A stretch of 64,000 nt of DNA. Source: an uncultured Lactobacillus sp. (GTDB taxonomy: Bacteria; Bacillota; Bacilli; Lactobacillales; Lactobacillaceae). Position numbers and translations under genes: made by a program. The stretch's first letter is position 1. Each line of letters opens with the position of its first letter. Below the pieces are notes generated by a model. It searched no databases, was not told where the DNA came from, and worked only from the letters and a program-made list of their open reading frames with translations. Positions 27,194 to 36,449 of this stretch are shown here, piece after piece. The DNA is taken from assembly GCA_948500755.1 (NCBI GenBank), contig CAOOYH010000003.1, forward strand, positions 48,959 to 112,958, given 5' to 3'.

Positions 27194-28360
27194 CTACATT
27201 ATTTTTTTATACAATGACAAAATATTTTGTGCATTTTTTTTATCGGTAAAATTATTTTTGGCAAATAATTGACCTTTTTCTGCTACTCTTTGTGCTTCCA
27301 ATTGATTAGTATAAATATGTTCCAAAATATTAGATAATTCTTTTAAATTATTCGGACCATATAAATAACCATTAATACTATCATCTATCAATTCGGGAGT
27401 ACCTCCACTTCTACTGCCAACAACACAAGCTCCTGATAACATTCCCTCAATTGTTACACGACCAAAGGCTTCTTTTTTTGAACACACACATATTACATCA
27501 CTTTTTTGCATATACGTTTCAATATGTGACGTATAATTAATAAAATTTACATTTAAAGAATTCTCTTTTGAATATTTTTTTAGAACGTTCAAATAAGATG
27601 TTGAAGCACCTATAATATTTATAGTTGTATTTTTTTTGACATTATCTTTAAGATATTTCACTGCTTTTAAAAGATCAAGCTGGCCTTTTTGTGGTACTAA
27701 ACGTCCTATAATAGAAATTGTCATACTGTTTGAATCCGAAAATATTTTTCTTTTTTTATAGTATTTTTCAACTTCTAATCCATTATATACTACGTGAATC
27801 TTATTTAGATTTTTTACAAAATTATTAAATGATCTACCCACGGCATTAGATACCACAACAATTGCATTTGACTCAGAAATAAGATTTTTGGCCTCTTGAT
27901 TATTTACAAATTCAAGGCCTAAATCATCCCCCATAAATTCACGTATATGCCAGACTAATTTTATATTAGAATTTTTGGCTACTTTCGCTCCCAAAAATGT
28001 TGGTAGGCCATTAAGATGAATTAAATTCACTTTCTCTTCTTTTACAATTTTTTTTATTTTTAAATAACTAACAAAATTAATATATTTTTTCACTAACTGC
28101 TTGCACTTATACTTTATGTTAATATTTTCTCCAATATTTCTTATCCATGTATCATAACAATATTCTGGAATAACATAATATTTAATATTATAAGCATTTA
28201 ATTTTTCTTCTATATTTCCATGTTTTTGAAGAAAAACAATTGGAGTAATACCATTTTTATGTAGATTTATAATCATTCTTAACAATGACCAACTTGCCCC
28301 AGAATCCATATTTGATGTAGTAGCGAAAAATGCAACTTTTAGATTCAACATTAACTTCAT
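27194..28360 (-). CDS. Glycosyltransferase family 4
   Basis: 388 residues, GT-B fold. The N-domain opens VAFFATTSNMDSGASWSLLRMI; the C-domain has ISIIGRLVPQKGQLDLLKAV and the nucleotide-sugar site EAFGRVTIEGMLSGACVVGS with its E-x7-E. It adds one sugar to the lipid-linked repeat on the cytoplasmic side. The ATG overlaps the stop of the upstream gene. Two Met residues near the N-terminus leave the start uncertain by three codons. Confidence 0.88.
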   Translation of the reverse strand: MKLMLNLKVAFFATTSNMDSGASWSLLRMIINLHKNGITPIVFLQKHGNIEEKLNAYNIKYYVIPEYCYDTWIRNIGENINIKYKCKQLVKKYINFVSYLKIKKIVKEEKVNLIHLNGLPTFLGAKVAKNSNIKLVWHIREFMGDDLGLEFVNNQEAKNLISESNAIVVVSNAVGRSFNNFVKNLNKIHVVYNGLEVEKYYKKRKIFSDSNSMTISIIGRLVPQKGQLDLLKAVKYLKDNVKKNTTINIIGASTSYLNVLKKYSKENSLNVNFINYTSHIETYMQKSDVICVCSKKEAFGRVTIEGMLSGACVVGSRSGGTPELIDDSINGYLYGPNNLKELSNILEHIYTNQLEAQRVAEKGQLFAKNNFTDKKNAQNILSLYKKIM

Positions 28361-29403
28361 CCTTTTAGTTTTTTTAGTCGTAAATTTTCTTTATTAAAAT
28401 ATATTAAATACAAAAACATAACATTATTAGATTTCAGTAATAATAAGCTTAATTTTACAAACCAAGGATTATACAAATATTTAAACTTCACCTTATTTAA
28501 ATATTTATCCCTTAATAATTGATTTCTAGTATTTTTTATATCTGTTTTTGCATTTTTATAATTACCACTTCTAACTGCATTCGAAATCACAGTAGAATAC
28601 ATCTGTAATCTATTACTTAAATATCTTAACTTAACTTTCTCATAAAGATTATATTTTTTTAGTATATAAATAAAAACACTATGGAAATACAATTGTTTTT
28701 TTAAATCATTGTGAATATATTTATTCATAGCAGAATTACTACGCCGATTATAAAAATATACCGGTGACCCCGAATCCAAAAAAATATTTTTAGTATTAAT
28801 TAAAACTCTTAACATAAAAATAAAATCTTCGGCTTGAGAAATATTCTCATTAAACTTAATATTATTATCAATTATAATATCTTTTTGTATTAATGTTCTC
28901 CAAACAGGTAACCAAATAAGATTTTCACCATTTAAAGAAAAAATGGTTTGGGGTAAAAATTTTTCTCTAATCCACCTATTGTTAAACTTTCCATAATTCC
29001 CCAGACTCTTTTTAAATTTTTGTCCCTGATAGATTTCTTCATAATTACTTAAAACAACCTGTACTCTATTTTCAATAGCATCATTATATAAAGTATCTAA
29101 ATATTTCTCACTAATAGTATCATCATCATCTATAAAAGCAATATATTTTCCTTGAGATATTCTTATTCCTGTATTTCTAGCTGCAGAAACCCCATTACCA
29201 TCTGACAATATAATTTTATATTCAAATTTTACATTTTTAAATTTTTCTCTAATAGCTTTTATAGTGCTGTCTTGGGAATGATCATCAACTATAATTACTT
29301 CAAAATTTTTAAATGTCTGTGAAGAAATATTATTATAAATTCTATCCACAAAGTCATATGAATTATGAACTGGCACTATTAAGCTAATTTCGTAAGTATT
29401 CAA
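28357..29403 (-). CDS. Glycosyltransferase family 2
   Basis: 348 residues. GT-A domain at 1-220: ISLIVPVHNSYDFVDRIYNNI, VIIVDDHSQDST, VSAARNTGIRISQGKYIAFIDDDDTI (DDDD metal site). The C-terminal 120 residues are basic and helical and may touch the membrane. The sugar transferred is unknown. It follows the next GT2 gene by a single base, so translation is probably coupled. Confidence 0.88.
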   Translation of the reverse strand: MNTYEISLIVPVHNSYDFVDRIYNNISSQTFKNFEVIIVDDHSQDSTIKAIREKFKNVKFEYKIILSDGNGVSAARNTGIRISQGKYIAFIDDDDTISEKYLDTLYNDAIENRVQVVLSNYEEIYQGQKFKKSLGNYGKFNNRWIREKFLPQTIFSLNGENLIWLPVWRTLIQKDIIIDNNIKFNENISQAEDFIFMLRVLINTKNIFLDSGSPVYFYNRRSNSAMNKYIHNDLKKQLYFHSVFIYILKKYNLYEKVKLRYLSNRLQMYSTVISNAVRSGNYKNAKTDIKNTRNQLLRDKYLNKVKFKYLYNPWFVKLSLLLLKSNNVMFLYLIYFNKENLRLKKLKG

Positions 29404-29404
29404 G

Positions 29405-30295
29405 TTAGAATCTCTTTCTTTTTAAAATTAATGCTGGTAAAAACAACAAAACGCTCCCTATCAAATTTGGTGAAACACTTTTAATAGATCTATGGGTTGC
29501 AAGTGCAAAGGCAGTTAAATTAATATTTGTTTTTACTTGACCAATAAATTTCTTTTTCAAAGGAAACGAAGACATAGCCTGATATCTAGACTTTAGCAAC
29601 ATAATTGTACTTTTTGGATTTTTTAACCATAATTCAAAAAGATGATTGGTTAATCCATCTTCTTGATAATCACCAAAGTAAAATAAATCATCTTTCACAA
29701 CAAATTTTCCTTGTTCCATTAATTTATTATAGAGTATCTCTTCACTAATAAATTTTTCAGGCGGCAAGTGTAATGAATTAAATGCTTTTTTTAATTTGTT
29801 AGTTTTTATAAATACAGTAGACTCTGGGATACTATACTGATATCTCAAGTCTATAATATTGACCCTATTTGGTAATTTCTTCCAAAATGGTAGTTTATTT
29901 GAGGTCGGAGAATAAGTACCTAATTTTCTTGGAAAGACTACGCCACAATCCTTCTCTTCTATATTAGAAGAGATTGTTCTGTATAAAATATCTACCATTT
30001 CTTTTGATACAATATCATCACTATCTACTACTAGTGACCAGGGCGTACTTAAATATTTTACAGCATTTTTATATGCATACATTTTTCCGTGATTAGATTG
30101 AACAATAAACTCAATCTTAAATTTTGATTTTTTTTTCCAAGTATTCACAACTTTATCAATAGGTTTTTCAGAACCATCATCTATAATAATCCATATAAAA
30201 TTATCATTAGTTTGATTATTTAACGTTTCATACAATCTAGTTAATTCTTTTAATCTATTGAAAACAGGTGTAATAATGGATACTTTTCTATTCAT
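29405..30295 (-). CDS. Glycosyltransferase family 2
   Basis: 296 residues. GT-A start VSIITPVFNRLKELTRLYETL, IIIDDGSEKPIDKVV and the metal motif VVDSDDIVSKEMVD at about 90-104. The later FISEEILYNKLMEQG block and a hydrophobic C-terminus are seen in EPS transferases of lactobacilli. It overlaps the GT32 gene by eight bases. Confidence 0.87.
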   Translation of the reverse strand: MNRKVSIITPVFNRLKELTRLYETLNNQTNDNFIWIIIDDGSEKPIDKVVNTWKKKSKFKIEFIVQSNHGKMYAYKNAVKYLSTPWSLVVDSDDIVSKEMVDILYRTISSNIEEKDCGVVFPRKLGTYSPTSNKLPFWKKLPNRVNIIDLRYQYSIPESTVFIKTNKLKKAFNSLHLPPEKFISEEILYNKLMEQGKFVVKDDLFYFGDYQEDGLTNHLFELWLKNPKSTIMLLKSRYQAMSSFPLKKKFIGQVKTNINLTAFALATHRSIKSVSPNLIGSVLLFLPALILKRKRF

Positions 30296-31013
30296 ACAAT
30301 TTTCGTTTTAAAATTTTATATTTAACAAATTCTTTTAGAGGGATCAATCTATATTTAAATTTCTTAATTAGTGGACTTCCTTTGTACCAGCTAGAAGCAT
30401 ATAAATGTATCCCATGCGTATTGGACGTAATTGTGAGTTTTTCAGTCCCCATTTTTTTAGGAGAAAAGTAATCGGAAGGATAGATAGTAAAATTATCCAC
30501 TCTTTGTATTTCATTACGTTTATAATCTAATCCATGTTTTTCTAATAATTGCGTTGTTATCTTCACACATATTTCAGGATTAAAATTATTATTTTTATCT
30601 GTAAAGTCATGAGCATTGTAGTAATCCAAATTTTCTTTAAGAATGGACATGCCTTTTTCACTAGCAAATCCTACACCTGTATTAACTCTCCCTACTTTTT
30701 CAAAAGACATAAAATTCCCTTTTTCAATCAGATCATCTATTGGTTTAATTAATTTCACATCAGTATCCATATAGATGCCACCTTCATTATAAAGAATATC
30801 TAGTCGAACATAATCGGTTAAAAATGCGTATTTTTTACTTTTATAAGCTAATTGAGTATATTTAGTTTTATTTACATCATAATTTGATTCGTTCCACTCT
30901 TTTATCTTATAATCTGGACAATACTCTTTCCAAGAAGCTATACAATCTTGAATAACTTTTGGCTTTGGATTTCCACCAAACCAGCAATAATGTATTATCT
31001 TTGGTATAGACAT
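30288..31013 (-). CDS. Glycosyltransferase family 32
   Basis: 241 residues. IPKIIHYCWFGGNPKPKVIQDCIASWKEY at the N-terminus and the DxD motif in EGGIYMDTDVKLIKPID (about 75-91) define the GT32/capsular transferase fold. It is cytoplasmic or membrane-associated. Its ATG follows the PssE-like gene with no spacer, so coupling is likely. Confidence 0.9.
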   Translation of the reverse strand: MSIPKIIHYCWFGGNPKPKVIQDCIASWKEYCPDYKIKEWNESNYDVNKTKYTQLAYKSKKYAFLTDYVRLDILYNEGGIYMDTDVKLIKPIDDLIEKGNFMSFEKVGRVNTGVGFASEKGMSILKENLDYYNAHDFTDKNNNFNPEICVKITTQLLEKHGLDYKRNEIQRVDNFTIYPSDYFSPKKMGTEKLTITSNTHGIHLYASSWYKGSPLIKKFKYRLIPLKEFVKYKILKRKLYE

Positions 31014-31514
31014 TTACTTCTCCAATAACTCATCAATAATATCTTCTAATTTGCGATTAAATTTTTTATTATTACTACTTTCACCAGCATTTTTAGTTTT
31101 AGCTATTTCATCATAATTATTAATAGTTTCTAAAAGATCACTGGTATCATAAACCGGAATAATATTATTCATTCTTTTAGCTATTAACTTAGTAAAATCA
31201 ACCTGATGATTATTAACATGCTCATGAAACTTTTCTTGTCTTGGAACCACAATTGGAACTTTTCTAAATTGTAATGCTTCAATAAAACTAGATGGTCCTC
31301 CATGCGTAATCACAATTCGCGCATTTTTTAAATTTTCTTGCATTTCATCAAAAGACATCATTTTATGTACCTCACAATGACGTGGGATATAAGTGCTAAA
31401 TCCAGTTTGAATAATCACTTTTTCATTAATGGCGCCCTCAGATACAAGTTCATCAACTTTTTTAACTAATCTATTAAAAGGTTGTTCATGAGTACCAACA
31501 GTAACAAAAATCAT
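31014..31514 (-). CDS. PssE-like glycosyltransferase subunit (donor-binding half)
   Basis: 166 residues. IFVTVGTHEQPFNRLVKKVD at the start and VITHGGPSSFIEALQFRKVPIVVPRQ in the middle match the C-terminal half of GT28/Alg13-type enzymes, which binds the nucleotide sugar. It works as a pair with the Alg14-like subunit encoded nine bases upstream. Related pairs usually add galactose as the second sugar; that specificity is inference. Confidence 0.88.
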   Translation of the reverse strand: MIFVTVGTHEQPFNRLVKKVDELVSEGAINEKVIIQTGFSTYIPRHCEVHKMMSFDEMQENLKNARIVITHGGPSSFIEALQFRKVPIVVPRQEKFHEHVNNHQVDFTKLIAKRMNNIIPVYDTSDLLETINNYDEIAKTKNAGESSNNKKFNRKLEDIIDELLEK

Positions 31515-31523
31515 CTAATCACC

Positions 31524-31982
31524 TTAAAAAATACTCCCTAAGTTAATTGCTTTAGGATAGACTTTTTTCATTTCTTCCCATTCAACGATAAATTTATCCG
31601 TTATCGGATAAACCAACTTGCCGGTTATTGTAGGCTTATCATAACGATCAAACACTTCAATATATACTGTCTTTGCTCCCATTAACTTTCCAATATAAAA
31701 GAAGGGCACAGCAACAGCAGCCCCACTAGAAATAATAACATCAGGTTTTTCTTTTTTTAACACCTTAATTGCAAGGAATGTATTTCGAATCAAGTTCTTA
31801 ATATTTCGATTAGTAGGATAATGACAACCATACATTTTTTCACCTTTTAACTTACTGCGAGCATCCTCTTTATCAAAAGTTACCCAGAAACGATCCTTAT
31901 TTTGCCAAAAAGGTTTTAACATGTACAAATGAGTTAAATGACCACCACTTGAACCAACTAAACATACCTTTACCTTCATCAT
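31524..31982 (-). CDS. PssD-like glycosyltransferase subunit (Alg14 type)
   Basis: 152 residues. KVCLVGSSGGHLTHLYMLKPFW and PDVIISSGAAVAVPFFYIGKLMGAKTVYIE are the Alg14/PssD signatures; this half binds the membrane and acceptor and recruits the PssE-like partner encoded next. Two adjacent ATG codons are possible starts. It follows the priming transferase gene by eight bases. Confidence 0.88.
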   Translation of the reverse strand: MMKVKVCLVGSSGGHLTHLYMLKPFWQNKDRFWVTFDKEDARSKLKGEKMYGCHYPTNRNIKNLIRNTFLAIKVLKKEKPDVIISSGAAVAVPFFYIGKLMGAKTVYIEVFDRYDKPTITGKLVYPITDKFIVEWEEMKKVYPKAINLGSIF

Positions 31983-31990
31983 ATCTCTCC

Positions 31991-32644
31991 CTAATACGCA
32001 CTATTTGGATAAACTACTACACCCACAGTTTTAACTAAAATCTTGAAATCTTCCCATAAGCCAGAATGATTGATGTAGATAATATCAAGCCAGACCATCT
32101 CATCAAAGTCAGCTTCATTTCTCTTAGTTACTTGCCAAAGTCCGGTACAACCAGGCATTACTTCCAAGCGTTGCTTATCATAATCAGTATATTCAGCTAC
32201 TTCGCTAGGTAGAGGTGGACGAGGACCCACTAATGACATATCGCCAATTAAGACATTCCATAATTGGGGTAATTCATCAAGACTATATTTTCTAATCGTA
32301 TGACCAATTTTAGTGATTCGAGGATCATCTTTGATCTTGAACATTGCTCCATCAATTTCATTTTGCTCTTCAAGTTGTTCTACCATCTGATCGGCATTTA
32401 CAATCATTGAACGGAACTTATACATTCTAAATGGCTTGCCATCTTTACCGATTCTCTCTTGTGAGTAAAAGGCAGGTCCATGATCTTCGTGTTTAATTCT
32501 AATTGCCAAATACAAGAATAGTGGCGAAAGTAATATCAATCCTATACCACTAGCTACTATATCAAATAATCGCTTAATTCCATGATAGATAGGGCGATGA
32601 TGCACCTTAGCTGGATTAACTTCAAGTTTTTCCGTCACAATCAT
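31991..32644 (-). CDS. Priming sugar transferase, undecaprenyl-phosphate hexose-1-P transferase
   Basis: 217 residues. One N-terminal membrane helix (FDIVASGIGLILLSPLFLYLAI), then the catalytic domain with YSQERIGKDGKPFRMYKFRSM, KYSLDELPQLWNVLIGDMSLVGPRPPLP and PGCTGLWQV. It starts repeat synthesis by moving hexose-1-phosphate to undecaprenyl phosphate. It is the short form, without the N-terminal CoA-binding-like half of WbaP. The sugar is glucose or galactose (not decidable here). Confidence 0.93.
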   Translation of the reverse strand: MIVTEKLEVNPAKVHHRPIYHGIKRLFDIVASGIGLILLSPLFLYLAIRIKHEDHGPAFYSQERIGKDGKPFRMYKFRSMIVNADQMVEQLEEQNEIDGAMFKIKDDPRITKIGHTIRKYSLDELPQLWNVLIGDMSLVGPRPPLPSEVAEYTDYDKQRLEVMPGCTGLWQVTKRNEADFDEMVWLDIIYINHSGLWEDFKILVKTVGVVVYPNSAY

Positions 32645-32733
32645 TTACCTCTCACTCTCTCCTGACTAAAAATATCCAGATTAATTATATTGATTGCGTT
32701 AATCAAAAACTACAAATCTTCTAAATCGAATAT

Positions 32734-33504
32734 CTAAAATAGCCAAAACTTCTTCTTTTTCTTTAACGGTCTCCAATCCATTTGCACTTGATCACCATTA
32801 ATGATCTTGCGTGCATTTTCTTTCCAAGTTTCCGCAAGTTCACTCCCAAACTCGCGCTCCATTTTGTCATATGCTTCACTTAGTTGATATTGACGCCTGG
32901 GCAAATCATGTGCGTCAGATGCAAATGTGCAACCTTGACCTGCTTCAATTAATCGGCGTGATAGGTTTTCAACTTTATCACCAAATAATCCTGTATAAGA
33001 ACTGGCAGTAATTTGCACAAGACAATCTTGTTCGATTAATTCTTGCAGCACTTGTGGCTCTTTCAAGATTCGATTATTTCGCTCTGGGTGAACTATTACC
33101 GGGGTAATACCATGTTCATGAAGCTGGAAGATTGTGTTCTTTGCATAAGTTGGCACATCTTCACTTGGAAACTCCAGAAGCATATATTGGCCATCTGCAT
33201 CACAGAATAAAATATCATCTGTCTCTAAAGCAGGAATAAGCCCACCTGAAAGGCGGACTTCTTGACCTGGAAAGATGGTAAGCGGAATGTTCGCTTCATC
33301 AAGCTTTTGCTGATATTGATCAGTTAGCCAAATGATATCTTTCTTGTGATTAGTATATTTACCATTTAGTGTATGTGGTGTTACAACTGCATGAGTAACA
33401 CCATCTTTTACTGCTTCTCGTGCCAAGTGCAGGGATGTTTCCCAATCTTTAGAACCATCATCAATCCCTGGCAAGATGTGACAGTGAATATCAACTAAGG
33501 TCAT
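32734..33504 (-). CDS. Tyrosine-protein phosphatase, PHP type (CpsB/Wzb)
   Basis: 256 residues. Metal-binding PHP motifs: DIHCHILPGIDDGSKD at the N-terminus, PHTLNG, VIVHPERNNRI, and FASDAHDLPRRQ at about 210-221. It removes phosphate from the tyrosine tail of the CpsD-type kinase encoded two bases upstream and so tunes polymer length and export. Confidence 0.93.
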   Translation of the reverse strand: MTLVDIHCHILPGIDDGSKDWETSLHLAREAVKDGVTHAVVTPHTLNGKYTNHKKDIIWLTDQYQQKLDEANIPLTIFPGQEVRLSGGLIPALETDDILFCDADGQYMLLEFPSEDVPTYAKNTIFQLHEHGITPVIVHPERNNRILKEPQVLQELIEQDCLVQITASSYTGLFGDKVENLSRRLIEAGQGCTFASDAHDLPRRQYQLSEAYDKMEREFGSELAETWKENARKIINGDQVQMDWRPLKKKKKFWLF

Positions 33505-33506
33505 AA

Positions 33507-34295
33507 TTACTTACTTTCCTCACTTGTGCTAGAGCCACCGAAAAAGCGCGACTTTCTTTTTTCTTGCCCGTAGCCATACCCATAGCCGTATCCGTAACCA
33601 TAACCGCTATTTTCAGCGCTTATATCATTCATTACGTAACCCAAGATGCGAACTTTGGCAAATTCAAGCATTTCAACGGCGCGACGAATAGCAACCTTTT
33701 GAGTTTTACCTTGACGAACGACCAAAATAATTCCGTCTAAGTGGCTGGCTAATTCTTGCGTATCGGATACTTCAAGAACTGGAGCCAAGTCGATGATGAC
33801 CAAGTCGTAATGAGCCTTAACTAAGTCAATAAAGGTTTGCATTCTGTGAGAACCGATAAGTTCAGATGGGTTAGGTGGGATTGGACCAGAAGTCAAGATT
33901 GAAAGATTCTTAACACCACTTTCCTTAACCACATCTTCTAAATCTATTTCATCAGCATCAGAAGTCAGAACAGTGGTCAATCCCTTGTTATTCTTCACGT
34001 TGAAAGTACTGTGCAAAGTTGGACGGCGAAGGTCTCCATCAATTAAAAGAGTCTTGCGGCCAGCTTGAGCATAAGTAATGGCAACATTAGCAGTAACAGT
34101 TGACTTACCTTCACTGATGTTGGCAGAAGTGAAGGCTAAAGTTTTGATTTCCTTATCAACACTCATGAAGTTGATGTTAGTACGAACAGTTCTAAATTGT
34201 TCTGAGATAGGGCTTTGAGGATCAGCAGCAGTGATCAACTTGGCACCCTTTTTCATAGTTTCGTTAGTACCACGTTTTTTCTTAAATAAAGACAT
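33507..34295 (-). CDS. Tyrosine-protein kinase (CpsD/EpsD)
   Basis: 262 residues, a BY-kinase catalytic half without membrane helices. Walker A is SEGKSTVTANVAI, Walker A' is LLIDGDLRRPT, and LVIIDLAPVLEVSD is the second acidic motif. The C-terminus has an alternating Tyr-Gly tail with six tyrosines (minus-strand codons at about 33567-33606), the phosphorylation cluster. It needs the CpsC-type membrane protein encoded 15 bases upstream for activity, and the PHP phosphatase for reset. Confidence 0.95.
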   Translation of the reverse strand: MSLFKKKRGTNETMKKGAKLITAADPQSPISEQFRTVRTNINFMSVDKEIKTLAFTSANISEGKSTVTANVAITYAQAGRKTLLIDGDLRRPTLHSTFNVKNNKGLTTVLTSDADEIDLEDVVKESGVKNLSILTSGPIPPNPSELIGSHRMQTFIDLVKAHYDLVIIDLAPVLEVSDTQELASHLDGIILVVRQGKTQKVAIRRAVEMLEFAKVRILGYVMNDISAENSGYGYGYGYGYGYGQEKRKSRFFGGSSTSEESK

Positions 34296-34310
34296 ATCTG
34301 CTTCTTCCTC

Positions 34311-35177
34311 CTATACTCGACGTCTCTTGTTCTTCTTATTAGCGTTTTGGTTCAATTGGAATGATGATGAAACGTTAAAGTGAGCGATTTGACCCAAGTT
34401 AGTTAAGCCCAAAGTTTCAGTCAAGTAACTATCATCACGTACAGCAGTATCTGATAATTCACGAATCATAATTACTGCAAATGAAAGTACAAGTCCAATT
34501 ACAAATCCGGCTAGAGTGAACAATCTTACATTTGGTGAAGATTGAACACCCTTAGCAGCAGGGGCTACAATTGTAACGTTGTTAACGTTCATAATTGACT
34601 TGATGCGGTCTCTAAATACTTCTGCTACAGCGTTAGCTTCAGCTTTTGACTTATCTGGCGTATCAGCTTTGGCATTAATAGTAAAGACTTGTGATTGTTG
34701 TTGAGTAGCTACTGAAACACTCTTAGCAAGTTGCTTTGCACTAACACTGTAAGCCTTACCTGAACGATCGATTACAGCTGGTTGAGCTTTTTTAATTAAA
34801 CGACGCGTACCGTCAGCTTCAGTTCTATATTTTGCAGGTTGAGCTTTTTTAACTACTCGAGTTGGATTTGCCAAACGGTTAGAAGCTTCTTGCAAGATTA
34901 CATGACTAGTTACAATATCTTTATAGGTAGTAACTAATTGCATGTTAGCTTGTTGAGTAGTATAAGCAGCGTTTGGATCGTTCTTGTTAGCTTTTTGGTT
35001 AACTAAGACTTGAGCTGAAGAGGTATACTTTGGAGAAATGATAAAGCTGGCAACTCCCCAGCCAACAAATGCTAAACCTACACTCCAAAGGATCAATGCC
35101 CAAATATGCTTACGGCAAATGCGAATTAATTGCGTTAAATCAATTGTATTTGTATTATTATTTTGTTGTTCCATCAA
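34311..35177 (-). CDS. Chain-length determinant / kinase modulator (CpsC/Wzz)
   Basis: 288 residues with two membrane helices, one at about 30-50 and one at about 222-242, and an outside loop between them. An inserted segment carries KKAQPA twice around residues 115-140 with a TRRLI stretch, longer than in many CpsC proteins. The cytoplasmic tail after the second helix activates the CpsD kinase. Together they set polymer length. Confidence 0.9.
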   Translation of the reverse strand: MMEQQNNNTNTIDLTQLIRICRKHIWALILWSVGLAFVGWGVASFIISPKYTSSAQVLVNQKANKNDPNAAYTTQQANMQLVTTYKDIVTSHVILQEASNRLANPTRVVKKAQPAKYRTEADGTRRLIKKAQPAVIDRSGKAYSVSAKQLAKSVSVATQQQSQVFTINAKADTPDKSKAEANAVAEVFRDRIKSIMNVNNVTIVAPAAKGVQSSPNVRLFTLAGFVIGLVLSFAVIMIRELSDTAVRDDSYLTETLGLTNLGQIAHFNVSSSFQLNQNANKKNKRRRV

Positions 35178-35185
35178 ACCTATCC

Positions 35186-36235
35186 TTAATTCATATTGTA
35201 GCCTGTATCATCCTTGGCTACTGTTACTTTTTGAAGTTCAAGATTTTCTCTTAATCGGTCAGATACGCGTTGGCGTTCCTTACGACTAATTACTTCGATT
35301 TCCATATTGCCAAACTTAGGGTTGTCAGTTGACTTACTTACACCTTGTGCGTGATCTGGAACCACATGATCAGTTGCTTTTCTGTAGTCCATTCCGATCT
35401 TGTACATTTGGTTCATTGTTAAGTCAGTTTGCATTTCGTCAGCAATTGAATTCAAGAACTTAGTATTAAGAAGAGTTGTTGGTGAAACAGATTTCTTAAG
35501 AAGTGCCATAACTACTCTTCTGTCACGATCTTGTCTACCATAGTCTTGACGTGGGTCGCCGTGTCTCAATTGTGAGAAGGCAAGGGCTTTTTTACCATTC
35601 ATATGGTAAGTCTTACCCTTTTCAAAGTGGTAACCCATGTTGTCAAAGGTAAGTGGAGAAGTTACATCAATTCCACCTACTTGATCGATAGCTTTCTTAA
35701 GACCACCCATGTTGATTAAGATGTAACCATCAATTGGAACACTGTAATACTTATCAAGTGTCTTCATTGTTTGGCTTACTCCACCTAAAGTATAAGCTGA
35801 GTTGATCTTAGTTACGCCATATTGTTTAAAGTCAGGGAAGATTGCGGCGGAGTCACGTGGAATCGACATGATGTCGGTGGTGTTCTTTTTAGGGTTGATT
35901 GACATCATCATCATGGTGTCGGTTCTACCCTTCCAGTGACGGCCCATTGCACCCGTATCAATACCTAATAGCAAGATATTGATTGGTTTCTTTTCTTGTA
36001 GTAAAGTATCTAAATCTCGTCCCTTATTGCTCTTAGTCTTTTTAGCAACCGGTGTGTACATATTGTTGGTTGTATCACGTAAATTCTTGTACATCATTCC
36101 GGCAACAAAAATACCAGCAACAACTACTATACCGATCACAATCCAGAAGATTCGCCAAAACTTGCGGCGACGTCTTCGATGATGATGACGATGGTGATGT
36201 TGCTGGGTTTGATTTTGTTTATTATCTTCTGCCAT
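35186..36235 (-). CDS. LytR-CpsA-Psr family attachment protein
   Basis: 349 residues. A His/Arg-rich cytoplasmic start, a single membrane helix at about 29-50, and an outside LCP domain: INILLLGIDTGAMGRHWKGRTDTMMMMSINP, ISIPRDSAA, and RHGDPRQDYGRQDRDRRVV. LCP proteins move lipid-linked glycopolymer onto peptidoglycan; as first gene of the operon this one likely anchors the EPS, and may also affect its expression. Confidence 0.93.
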   Translation of the reverse strand: MAEDNKQNQTQQHHHRHHHRRRRRKFWRIFWIVIGIVVVAGIFVAGMMYKNLRDTTNNMYTPVAKKTKSNKGRDLDTLLQEKKPINILLLGIDTGAMGRHWKGRTDTMMMMSINPKKNTTDIMSIPRDSAAIFPDFKQYGVTKINSAYTLGGVSQTMKTLDKYYSVPIDGYILINMGGLKKAIDQVGGIDVTSPLTFDNMGYHFEKGKTYHMNGKKALAFSQLRHGDPRQDYGRQDRDRRVVMALLKKSVSPTTLLNTKFLNSIADEMQTDLTMNQMYKIGMDYRKATDHVVPDHAQGVSKSTDNPKFGNMEIEVISRKERQRVSDRLRENLELQKVTVAKDDTGYNMN

Positions 36236-36276
36236 ACTCTATCCCCTTAGTTCAATAGTTTTTCAGAATCTCTATA

Positions 36277-36305
36277 ATTATATATCGTTATTGGTCGTTT
36301 GACCA
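36277..36305 (-). promoter_or_regulatory. EPS operon promoter region with palindrome
   Basis: A perfect -10 TATAAT on the minus strand (36282-36277) lies 42 bases upstream of the LCP start. Just behind it is the inverted repeat TGGTC-GTTT-GACCA (36292-36305), overlapping the expected -35 region. A repressor or activator could bind there. A further TTGACA lies on the same strand near 36334-36339. Confidence 0.4.
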
Positions 36306-36449
36306 CCCCGTTAACCCTTTACATACAGAATAAAGTGTCAATTTTCAATTAAAACAAGGAAAATAAACACATTTTTTACAATTTCTTCCTTATTATTATT
36401 GACTGTAATACAATTAAGTTACAAATTTACATAGAAAGCAGGCGAAAAA

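Noticed and set aside
33541..33610. CRISPR-like or satellite repeat
   Set aside because: It is the coding repeat of the Tyr-Gly tail of the kinase.
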